Assembly: GCA_900548195.1 (NCBI GenBank)
Contig: URJQ01000008.1
Coordinates: forward strand, 1 to 37,137
Origin: an uncultured Prevotella sp.
Lineage (GTDB): Bacteria > Bacteroidota > Bacteroidia > Bacteroidales > Bacteroidaceae
DNA: 37,137 bases
Direction: 5' to 3'
Within the stretch, counting starts at the first letter, position 1. The number at the start of each line of letters is the position of its first letter. The position numbers and the translations under genes are program-made. Of this stretch, positions 1 through 6,932 are shown piece after piece. A model generated the notes under the pieces. It worked only from the letters and a program-made list of their open reading frames with translations, ran no database searches and was not told the origin of the DNA.

Positions 1-386
1 ACGGTGAGCACCTTCAGCGCAAGCTGGTTGCCATGAAAGTTCTTGCCGTTTACCTTCACATTGAGCGCAGGAATCACGTACACCTTTTCATCAAACGATG
101 TCAGCGTATAGTCGCGGCTCACCACCATGCGGTCGTCGCCTATGTGCGAAGTGTCGCCTTTACTCTGCTCAACCACTTCCACTCCCGGCGTAATTTGCTG
201 CTGCGGCTTGAAAGATGGCAATTCCACCTTATCGCCTTGCTTCACCGAAGCCTTCAGATGCAGCACAGTCTGCTGTCCTATCAGTATCTGCAGCGAGTCG
301 ATGCGTTGCTCTACCTGCTGGGCTTGAGCCAAGCCTGAGCACCCCAGGAGAGCGAGCGACAATATGATATTCTTTACTTTAAACAT
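1..386 (-). CDS. BatD-like exported protein, N-terminal part (cut by window edge)
   Basis: This is the first 128 codons of a gene running off the left edge; the ATG is at 386. The start MFKVKNIILSLALLGCSGLA is a signal peptide, cut either at AQA/QQ (signal peptidase I) or possibly at the weak lipobox LLGC (Cys16). The mature part reads like the N-terminal beta-sandwich of BatD-like proteins: a DSLQILIGQQTVLHL strand, a KVELPSF segment, then a DYTLTSFDEKVYVIPAL segment. Such genes normally follow moxR and DUF58 genes in Bacteroidetes Bat (aerotolerance) clusters and precede batA/batB. It lies 28 nt downstream of the DUF58 gene on the same strand, so it is probably in the same operon. Role by family: an envelope protein of the Bat complex; biochemical function unknown. 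The family call is from remembered sequence patterns, not a search. Confidence 0.7.
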   Translation of the reverse strand, partial: MFKVKNIILSLALLGCSGLAQAQQVEQRIDSLQILIGQQTVLHLKASVKQGDKVELPSFKPQQQITPGVEVVEQSKGDTSHIGDDRMVVSRDYTLTSFDEKVYVIPALNVKVNGKNFHGNQLALKVLT

Positions 387-414
387 AGTTTCTTTACTTT
401 GAGCTTTCGGTTTA

Positions 415-1284
415 TCAGCCCCTCTGCTTGAAAAGCATCAGGAGCGCCTTCGAGAAGTCCTCGTTGGTGGCAATCGAAGTCCAGTCGACCTTGCTTTTGG
501 CAAAGTCGGTTTTCAGATTCTCCTGCTGCATCAGCCATTGCTGTGTATGGGCCATTCGCAGTTTCTTCGAACTTGTATCAATATACATTTCGTGTCCGGT
601 TTCTGCGTCCATCACCTTGAGCAGTCCTACATCAGGCAGCACCTTGGCACGCGGGTCGTAAACCTGGATGGCTACTACATCATGCTTCTGGTTGGCAATC
701 TGCAGCTGATGCTGGAAATCCTTATGATCGTAGAAGTCGCTGATTACGAAAGCTGTGCAGTGGCGTTTCATCACGCGGGTGAAATATTCCAGGGCGCAAC
801 CGATGTCGGTACGCTGGCTCTGCGGCTGGAAGTTGAGCATTTCTCTGATGATATAGAGAATATGCTTTCTTCCCTTCTTAGGCGGAATGTACTTCTCGAT
901 ACGGTCAGAGAAGAAGATGACACCTATCTTGTCATTGTTCTGAATGGCACTGAAGGCGAGTGTGGCAGCAATCTCAGTAGCCAGATCGCGCTTCATCTGC
1001 TTCATCGTACCGAAATCGAGCGACCCGCTGACGTCTACGAGCAGCATCACGGTAAGTTCCCTTTCCTCTTCAAACACCTTGACATAAGGCTTATGAAAGC
1101 GGGCGGTCACGTTCCAGTCGATGTCTCTCACATCATCGCCATACTGATATTCGCGCACCTCGGCAAAGGCCATTCCCCTACCCTTGAAGGCAGAATGATA
1201 CTGACCAGCGAAGATGTTCTGACTCAGTCCGCGAGTCTTGATTTCTATCTTCCGAACCTTTTTTAAGATATCTTGTGTATCCAA
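415..1284 (-). CDS. DUF58 domain protein with vWA-like fold (Bat cluster)
   Basis: 289 residues, normal for DUF58 proteins partnered with MoxR ATPases. The hallmark N-terminal block is seen around residues 32-70 (FKGRGMAFAEVREYQYGDD, then RDIDWNVTAR), followed by a vWA-like domain with the MIDAS motif DVSGS at 84-88. There is no signal peptide or clear membrane helix, so it is probably cytoplasmic or peripheral. Family knowledge: MoxR AAA+ proteins act as chaperones on vWA/DUF58 partners, and this pair opens the Bacteroides aerotolerance operon. It sits between moxR (90 nt upstream, a spacer filled with short tandem repeats) and the BatD-like gene. The start is supported by the conserved N-terminus, and no good alternative lies upstream. 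Confidence 0.88.
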   Translation of the reverse strand: MDTQDILKKVRKIEIKTRGLSQNIFAGQYHSAFKGRGMAFAEVREYQYGDDVRDIDWNVTARFHKPYVKVFEEERELTVMLLVDVSGSLDFGTMKQMKRDLATEIAATLAFSAIQNNDKIGVIFFSDRIEKYIPPKKGRKHILYIIREMLNFQPQSQRTDIGCALEYFTRVMKRHCTAFVISDFYDHKDFQHQLQIANQKHDVVAIQVYDPRAKVLPDVGLLKVMDAETGHEMYIDTSSKKLRMAHTQQWLMQQENLKTDFAKSKVDWTSIATNEDFSKALLMLFKQRG

Positions 1285-1286
1285 TT

Positions 1287-1371
1287 TACTTTGAACTTTG
1301 AAATTTGAACTTTGAACTTTATGAATTGCAAAGCAAAAGAATTCTTCACTCTTCGTTCTTCACTCTTCACT
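1287..1371. repeat. Two short tandem-repeat tracts in the moxR/DUF58 spacer
   Basis: The 90-nt spacer is almost filled by two low-complexity tracts. At about 1287-1320 an imperfect 6-8 bp TTGAACTT-type unit recurs four to five times. At 1344-1371 an exact 7-bp register holds four copies, CTTCACT, CTTCGTT, CTTCACT, CTTCACT. No promoter-like box is seen between them. Such tracts can expand or contract by slippage and so alter intra-operon spacing; any function is unknown. Confidence 0.75.
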
Positions 1372-1374
1372 TAA

Positions 1375-2370
1375 TCAAGGCACTTCCACCTTATTAATGA
1401 TGCGGCTTACGATTTCCTCGCTTGTCACATTGCTTGCCTCAGCCTCGTAAGAAAGGCCGATACGGTGGCGCATTACATCGTGGGCCACAGCTCTTACATC
1501 CTCTGGAATCACATAGCCGCGATGCTTGATAAACGCATAGGCTCTGGCTGCCTTGGCAAGAGAAATGCTGGCACGAGGACTGCCGCCGAAGGTAATCATG
1601 TCTTTCAGCTCGCCCAGTCCGTAACGCTCAGGATAACGGGAAGCAAAGACGATATCGGCAATATACTGCTCAATCTTCTCATCGAGATAAACCTCATTTA
1701 CTATCTTGCGAGCCTTCAGAATCTCCTCAGCTGATGTTACAGGAGTAACCTCAGGAAGTCCGCCCTGGATATTCTCGCGGATGATGAGCTTCTCCTCTTC
1801 CAGTGTAGGATAATCAATGATTACCTTGAGCAGAAAACGATCTACCTGAGCTTCAGGCAACTGATAGGTTCCTTCCTGTTCTATTGGGTTCTGAGTAGCC
1901 ATTACAAGGAATGGTTCTGGCAGGAGGAAGGAGTTATCACCTATTGTAACCTGATGCTCTTGCATTGCTTCAAGGAGAGCACTCTGTACCTTTGCAGGTG
2001 CACGGTTGATTTCATCTGCCAATACGAAGTTTGCAAATACAGGTCCTTTTTTTACCTGAAAGTTTTCATCCTTTTGAGAATAAACCAAAGTTCCTATCAC
2101 GTCAGCAGGAAGAAGGTCTGGAGTAAATTGCACACGACTAAACTGTGCGTCTATAAGGCTTGAAAGTGTCTTGATAGCAAGCGTCTTTGCAAGTCCTGGA
2201 ACACCTTCAAGAAGGATGTGACCATCAGAGAGAAGTCCTATAAGCAATGAATCAACAAGATGCTTCTGTCCTACAATGACACGATCCATACCTGCTGTCA
2301 GATTTGTAACAAAATTGCTTTGCTGCTCTATGAGAGCATTAAGTTCACGAATGTCTATAGCGTCTGCCAT
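1375..2370 (-). CDS. MoxR-family AAA+ ATPase
   Basis: 331 residues, the usual MoxR length. Walker A is GVPGLAKT at 56-63, the Walker B acidic pair DE is at 119-120 (VLADEINRAP), sensor 1 is the ATQNP motif around 159-162, and a sensor-2-like GGSPRAS follows near 264-270. The order AAA_3 domain then small lid domain is typical. Family role: an ATP-driven chaperone that activates vWA/DUF58 partner proteins; here the partner is the next gene. It is the first gene of the Bat cluster, with a 678-nt gene-free region and a candidate promoter just upstream. In Bacteroides fragilis the homologous operon affects aerotolerance. Orthology to that operon is inferred from gene order; the enzymatic family assignment is secure. 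Confidence 0.93.
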   Translation of the reverse strand: MADAIDIRELNALIEQQSNFVTNLTAGMDRVIVGQKHLVDSLLIGLLSDGHILLEGVPGLAKTLAIKTLSSLIDAQFSRVQFTPDLLPADVIGTLVYSQKDENFQVKKGPVFANFVLADEINRAPAKVQSALLEAMQEHQVTIGDNSFLLPEPFLVMATQNPIEQEGTYQLPEAQVDRFLLKVIIDYPTLEEEKLIIRENIQGGLPEVTPVTSAEEILKARKIVNEVYLDEKIEQYIADIVFASRYPERYGLGELKDMITFGGSPRASISLAKAARAYAFIKHRGYVIPEDVRAVAHDVMRHRIGLSYEAEASNVTSEEIVSRIINKVEVP

Positions 2371-2408
2371 AAGTATATTATTATTTTATATTTATTCAAT
2401 TGCAAACG

Positions 2409-2443
2409 CAAAGTTACTATTTTTTTGTCACATTACGGCAAAA
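2409..2443 (-). promoter_or_regulatory. Candidate promoter for moxR
   Basis: On the minus strand a perfect Bacteroidetes -7 box TAACTTTG (2409-2416) is preceded by TTTG with 22 nt between, slightly longer than the usual 19-21. The predicted start of transcription leaves roughly a 35-nt leader. An inverted pair ACATTACG (2430-2437) / CGTAATGT (2480-2487) overlaps and flanks the upstream side and could be an operator. Confidence 0.45.
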
Positions 2444-2626
2444 CGTAATATGTAAATGAGTAATTTTCGAAAAATTTAACGTAATGTAAACACTTGATTT
2501 TAGGCATTATCAAAATATAAAACTTTTCTACAATATTAGACTTATCTCAGCATTCCACGGACATGGAATGTCTTATGGTTAGAAATGCTTACTATATCAA
2601 CAAGGGAGGCAACATATAAAATAAAA

Positions 2627-2672
2627 ATCAGCAGACTGCAACATTCATATAAGAAAGCTACAATCTGCTGAT
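2627..2672 (-). terminator. Hairpin plus T-tract, probable terminator of the pfkA transcript
   Basis: Arms ATCAGCAGA (2627-2635) and TCTGCTGAT (2664-2672) are perfect inverted copies with a 28-nt loop. Read on the minus strand the stem is followed by TTTTATTTTAT. The only upstream minus-strand gene is pfkA, whose stop is about 380 nt away, so either pfkA has a long 3' untranslated region or an unannotated small transcript ends here. The long loop weakens the call. Confidence 0.45.
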
Positions 2673-3048
2673 GCTCAACAAAATATTAGCATTGACAGGC
2701 AATCAGAATTATTTTGATAATAAATAGATAAGAATATACTCTTTTCTTTATTATAAAAATAATTCTAATCACCTACTTAATAGAAATGCAATAGACAAAT
2801 ATTGCATCAATGAAGCAATACTTCTAAGGAGTATTCTGTATGATGATAAAAGCAATAACAGATTTTACTATCATACTTTACCTACACAAAAAACTTGCGT
2901 CAGAAATTGAGCGTGTTGATTTAAACAATTATATTGCCTTACTGAACTCACTAATAACTTGTATAAAAACAAGGATATGTATTCTATATCCAATATTATT
3001 GATGGTCAAATAGCATAATTCTGACTATATAATCATTTGATAAAGAAT

Positions 3049-4026
3049 TTATATACTCAATTCTTTCAAAACTTTTATAAGTTTCTTATCGAAAGGTTTA
3101 TCTGAACGAATAGCCTCAGAAAGAGGAACATAAACGATTTCATTATTACGAACACCGACCATCACATTGCGCTGTCCCTGCATGATTGCTTCGATTGCGC
3201 CTACTCCAGTACGGCTTGCTAAGATACGGTCACGAGCTGATGGACGTCCACCTCGTTGAAGATGTCCGAGAATAGATACACGTACATCATAGTCTGGGAA
3301 CTCTGCCTTTACACGATTTGCATAGTGTAGAGCACCACATTTTTTGCTTTCAGACACGATAACGATACAACTCTTCTTTGACTTACGGAAGCCACGCTTC
3401 ATAAGTTCGGCAAGCTGGTCCACATCTGTCTGCTCTTCAGGAATGATAGCAGCCTCTGCACCACACGCAATGGCTGAATTCTGTGCGAGGAAACCAGCAT
3501 CTCGTCCCATTACCTCGACGAAGAATATACGCTCATGACTTTGAGCAGTATCACGAATACGGTCAACACACTCTACAATTGTATTCATGGTAGTATCATA
3601 ACCAATTGTATTATCTGTGCCATAAAGGTCATTATCTATCGTACCAGGAAGACCTATACAACAGAAATCATACTCTTGTGCGAACAGCATGGCACCTGTC
3701 AGAGAACCATTACCTCCACATACTACCAAAGCATCAATTTCATGGTTCTTCAAGGTTTCATAGGCCTTAGCACGTCCTTCCACTGTTTGGAATTCATTAC
3801 TACGTGCTGTCTTAAGAATAGTTCCTCCTTGCATGATGATGCCACTAACATTCTCAGTAGTAAAATCTATGACCTCCCCATTAATCAGTCCGTCATAACC
3901 ACGATATATGCCTTTTACATTAAAACCATTATAGATAGCAGCACGCGTCACTGCGCGTATTGCAGCATTCATACCTGGAGCATCTCCACCAGAAGTAAGA
4001 ATTCCGATAGTTTTGATCTTTGCCAT
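3049..4026 (-). CDS. pfkA: ATP-dependent 6-phosphofructokinase
   Basis: 325 residues, a normal group I PFK. It phosphorylates fructose 6-phosphate to the 1,6-bisphosphate in glycolysis (cytoplasm). Visible motifs: nucleotide loop GGDAPGMN at 13-20, GGNGS at 104-108, catalytic loop PGTIDND at 127-133 with Asp131 as the base, and MGRDAGF near 173-179. Gly at the first position of GGNGS and Gly in PGTIDND are the ATP-type residues; PPi-dependent enzymes carry Asp and Lys there, so this copy should use ATP. It lies 150 nt downstream of nhaD on the same strand. I see no clear -7 box in that gap, so read-through from nhaD is possible. Confidence 0.95.
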   Translation of the reverse strand: MAKIKTIGILTSGGDAPGMNAAIRAVTRAAIYNGFNVKGIYRGYDGLINGEVIDFTTENVSGIIMQGGTILKTARSNEFQTVEGRAKAYETLKNHEIDALVVCGGNGSLTGAMLFAQEYDFCCIGLPGTIDNDLYGTDNTIGYDTTMNTIVECVDRIRDTAQSHERIFFVEVMGRDAGFLAQNSAIACGAEAAIIPEEQTDVDQLAELMKRGFRKSKKSCIVIVSESKKCGALHYANRVKAEFPDYDVRVSILGHLQRGGRPSARDRILASRTGVGAIEAIMQGQRNVMVGVRNNEIVYVPLSEAIRSDKPFDKKLIKVLKELSI

Positions 4027-4176
4027 ATTGTAATTAATTTAAAGTGTTACCTGATGTTTGCGTCTTATATTTAAAGTGATTAAGTTTGTCTTTTTCATGC
4101 GCTATATTTGTATTTTAGAGAATTAAAAGCCATGATATCACAGTCTTTTAGTTATGCTATCTGACTATAATCTCAT

Positions 4177-5562
4177 TCATACAGTAAAGAAAAGGATAGA
4201 CATTCCGATTAATCCAGCCAGCAGAACTTTCAATCCTACGTGGCGGAAATACCATGTCATGCCTACATGCTCTGACTGCATATAAACAATACCAGCCATA
4301 CTTCCCACTGCAAGAACACTACTACCGAGCGCAGTGCAGTAGGCTATTACTTTCCAATACGCACCATTCTGTACCAATTCCTGTGCAAATGGCGTAACAG
4401 CTTCGGCAGTTTCCTTGACATCGAAGATTGAAACCATTGTCATTGCAGTGGCAAAATTATCAAGGAATATGCTAATCAAAGCGCTTATTGCTCCTAACAG
4501 CCAAATATTGTCAGCGTATTGCTGAATCATCTCTCCCACCCAATCTAATGCACCTGTCTCTGCTACCGAACCAACAGCAAGCATTATACCCATTACATAG
4601 AGCATTAGTTGGATGATAGAGTATTGTAACTGCAAAGGTATTGAGCGTGAGACTTTACGTCCTACGGACATAAGCTTTCTATTGAATATCTCATTTACCA
4701 CCCATAATACACTTAAAACGCAGAATGCTCCGAGGAAAGGAGACAACTTTGTAATATTATGGAATGTAGGAATAAACCACAAACCTCCAATTCCGACAAT
4801 GAGCATCAGAAGCCTTTGCCAGACATTAAGATTCGTATCATCACCACGATATGGCATTGTAGGCCTATCGAGTTGCACAGTCTCATTCAGTGTTCTGCCT
4901 ATAAGATATGTAGGAAGCATAAATCCTACGAGGCAAGGAAGTAAGAGAGAGAAAGAGTAAGAGGTCGCAGTAATAGCCTGCTTGTTCCACAATACAAGAG
5001 AAGTCGGATCTCCAATAACTGTAAGAGCACCGCCAAAATTCACAGCGAGAACTACTACAGAGCCATAAATAATCCTATCTCTTGACCTTGGCAGAATAGT
5101 ATTCATCACAGTAAGCATCATCACTGTGGATGAAATATTATCGAGATTTGCAGATAAAAGGAAAGAAAAAGCAGCGAGTTTCCAAAGCAAAACTCGACTA
5201 TTCTTTGTACGCAACCAGACAGTTAAGAAATCAAAGCAACCATTATTATGGAGTATCTCAACAATAGTCATAGTCGCGAGCAGGAAAAATACTATCTCAG
5301 AGCATTTACCGACACAAGGAAGGAATACGTCATGCCATATATATTTCTTTACAGCATCACTGTTTGCTACGGTTCCATTGAGAAAATCCATATAATCACC
5401 CTGATGGTTGGACATCACATAGTCACTGCCGTAACTGATATAAAGCACCCAACCGACAGTGCCGGCAAAAGCAGCAATGGCAGCTTTATTGACATTGGTA
5501 AGTCTCTCCGTAGCAATAAGGAGATAACTGGCGAGTAATATTCCTACTATAATGAGTGTCAT
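4177..5562 (-). CDS. nhaD: NhaD-type Na+/H+ antiporter
   Basis: 461 residues, about 11-13 hydrophobic segments, inner membrane. The N-terminus (TLIIVGILLASYLLIATERL, then NVNKAAIAAFAG) and the SANLDNISSTVMMLTVMN and GDPTSLVLW blocks are typical of the NhaD branch of the ion transporter superfamily. A second conserved half-repeat motif, SIFLDNFATAMTMVSIF, contains the matching Asp-Asn pair; these unwound-helix residues form the cation site in related transporters. Role: exports Na+ (or Li+) in exchange for H+, regulating cytoplasmic Na+ and pH. It has its own strong promoter and sits between the ATP synthase operon and pfkA. Ion specificity is inferred from the family. Confidence 0.9.
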   Translation of the reverse strand: MTLIIVGILLASYLLIATERLTNVNKAAIAAFAGTVGWVLYISYGSDYVMSNHQGDYMDFLNGTVANSDAVKKYIWHDVFLPCVGKCSEIVFFLLATMTIVEILHNNGCFDFLTVWLRTKNSRVLLWKLAAFSFLLSANLDNISSTVMMLTVMNTILPRSRDRIIYGSVVVLAVNFGGALTVIGDPTSLVLWNKQAITATSYSFSLLLPCLVGFMLPTYLIGRTLNETVQLDRPTMPYRGDDTNLNVWQRLLMLIVGIGGLWFIPTFHNITKLSPFLGAFCVLSVLWVVNEIFNRKLMSVGRKVSRSIPLQLQYSIIQLMLYVMGIMLAVGSVAETGALDWVGEMIQQYADNIWLLGAISALISIFLDNFATAMTMVSIFDVKETAEAVTPFAQELVQNGAYWKVIAYCTALGSSVLAVGSMAGIVYMQSEHVGMTWYFRHVGLKVLLAGLIGMSILFFTV

Positions 5563-5659
5563 TGACTGGTTGATTATTATCTGATTAAAGAAGCATAAAA
5601 TTGTAGTCGTAAATCTATATGATAGAAGAAAGACATTTCTCAGCCTCGATTACTGGGAA

Positions 5660-5691
5660 CAAAAGTACAAGAAAATAATGAAACTTGCAAA
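5660..5691 (-). promoter_or_regulatory. Consensus promoter for nhaD
   Basis: Minus strand: TTTG (5688-5691), 20 nt, TACTTTTG (5660-5667), a full match to the Bacteroidetes -33/-7 consensus with ideal spacing. It leaves a leader of roughly 90 nt before the nhaD ATG at 5562. Confidence 0.65.
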
Positions 5692-5712
5692 TTTTTCTAC
5701 TCATTTTTCTCT

Positions 5713-5754
5713 TGAAAAACAGCCGACATGGACAAAATTCCCATGTCGGCTGTT
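5713..5754 (-). terminator. Strong intrinsic terminator of the ATP synthase operon
   Basis: Arms AACAGCCGACATGG (5718-5731) and CCATGTCGGCTGTT (5741-5754) form a perfect 14-bp stem with a 9-nt loop. On the minus strand it is followed by a T run (GTTTTTCAAG). It lies about 160 nt past the atpG stop and ends the nine-gene operon just before the nhaD promoter. Confidence 0.85.
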
Positions 5755-5914
5755 AGAATTTATGTATTGACAGTCAAATAAATATTAAAATAGAGTATTA
5801 GAGAAAATCTAACTCTAATAATGCAATAAATACTGTCAAATATGCATTATATACTGCTATAAAGAAGCGTATGATATATAAGACTTACAGATTTGCTTCG
5901 ATATCATGCAGAAA

Positions 5915-6889
5915 CTAATTATTGATAGAACCACCAACGATATCGAGCAATTCACTTGTAATAGCCTGCTGACGACTCTTATTGTATTGCAAATTAAGAT
6001 CTCTCAGCAATTCATCTGCATTATCCGTAGCAGTCTGCATAGCAACCATACGAGCTGCATGTTCAGATGCATTACTGTCAAGGAGCGCAGTGTAAATCAT
6101 AAGATTGACATAGCGAGGAATAAGCGCATTAAGCACAGTTTCCTTATCAGGCTCAACGATGTAATTATCGTTGAGAGGCTTAGCTTTAGACTCCGAACTT
6201 TTACCTCCGAGAGCCTTATGTCCACCCTGTTCATCGAGATATGCTTGAGCATCAGCTGTCACAATATTATTCTCGAGGTCACGAGTATGGTCATAATCCA
6301 TAGCCTTTTCCACATCAATCGGCAACAATTTCTTGGTAAGAAGAATCTGCGAACCCGCACTCTTGAAGTGATGGTATATCATCTCTACAGCGTCTATTTC
6401 GTCTTTGCGGAAGAGTTCCTGAAGTTCTTCACCTATCTTGACGCAGTCACGAGCATTAGGTTTGTCTGCAAGACTATTGAAATTGCCAGCAGTATTCAAT
6501 CCCAGTTTATTAACTTTCTCGCTTACTTTTCTGCCTACAGGATAGATGATGACTTCTACACCTCTCTTTTTATAACCGACAACAGCTTGCTGCATCATCT
6601 TCAGGACATTGGCATTAAATCCACCACATAGGCTTGAATTGCTGGCAAAGACGACCAATGCAGCTTTCTTCACCTCACGTGGAAGCGTGAGCACAGTCCT
6701 TGCATCAACTTCAGCCTCGAGATAAGTCTTGAGCATAGACTCCAACAGATTCTCATAAGGGAGCATATTCTCAATCATCATCTGAGCATGATGAAGTTTA
6801 CTTGACGCAACCATCTTCATCGCACTTGTAATCTTACGAGTGCTCTGAACAGATGTTATACGGTTTTTTATTTCTTTTAATGACGGCAT
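5915..6889 (-). CDS. atpG: ATP synthase F1 subunit gamma, with an internal insertion
   Basis: Central rotor shaft of F1. The N-terminal helix (MPSLKEIKNRITSVQSTRKI, then TSAMKMVA) and the C-terminal helix (around ASEHAARMVAMQTATDNADE, 275-295) are the conserved coiled coil that turns inside alpha3beta3. At 324 residues it is about 30-40 longer than typical bacterial gamma; the excess lies near residues 200-243, a polar segment with GGHKALGGKSSESKAKPLND. That position is in the globular part, between the Rossmann-like domain and the C-terminal helix. It is the last gene of the operon, 43 nt after atpA. I cannot tell by eye whether the insertion is general in the order or restricted. Confidence 0.95.
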   Translation of the reverse strand: MPSLKEIKNRITSVQSTRKITSAMKMVASSKLHHAQMMIENMLPYENLLESMLKTYLEAEVDARTVLTLPREVKKAALVVFASNSSLCGGFNANVLKMMQQAVVGYKKRGVEVIIYPVGRKVSEKVNKLGLNTAGNFNSLADKPNARDCVKIGEELQELFRKDEIDAVEMIYHHFKSAGSQILLTKKLLPIDVEKAMDYDHTRDLENNIVTADAQAYLDEQGGHKALGGKSSESKAKPLNDNYIVEPDKETVLNALIPRYVNLMIYTALLDSNASEHAARMVAMQTATDNADELLRDLNLQYNKSRQQAITSELLDIVGGSINN

Positions 6890-6932
6890 AATATACTATA
6901 GATAAAGATATTACGGTGATATTGCTTCACCA

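Larger units (their letters stand above)
2371..3048. other. Gene-free region between moxR and pfkA, with several hairpins
   Basis: No convincing gene is seen. The AT-rich stretch holds several dyads: CATTCCA/TGGAATG (2551-2570, 6-nt loop), a 9-bp stem at 2627-2672 followed by a T tract on the minus strand, ATGCAATA/TATTGCAT (2786-2807), and an 8-pair hairpin with a TAA loop (2817-2835, one G-T pair). A 57-codon plus-strand open frame (2840-3013) starts just after the last hairpin and has an AAGGAG upstream; I could not match it to any family and do not call it a gene. Confidence 0.6.
5563..5914. other. Gene-free region between nhaD and atpG
   Basis: The stretch holds the nhaD promoter, the atp operon terminator and, between the terminator and the atpG stop, a nested dyad: outer arms TTGACAGT (5767-5774) / ACTGTCAA (5832-5839) enclosing TATTAGAG (5796-5803) / CTCTAATA (5813-5820). 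No gene is seen. The nested dyad would lie in the 3' untranslated region of the atp messenger. Confidence 0.6.

Noticed and set aside
538..1266. 242-codon plus-strand open frame opposite the DUF58 gene
   Set aside because: It mirrors a well-supported gene on the other strand, shows no family motif, and is rich in His, Cys and Leu as antisense frames are.
2840..3013. 57-codon plus-strand frame with AAGGAG upstream, as a called gene
   Set aside because: Too short and without recognisable similarity; kept only as part of a finding.
5906..6631. 241-codon plus-strand frame opposite atpG
   Set aside because: Antisense shadow of atpG; it has no promoter, and its composition is rich in Ile, Ser and Cys.
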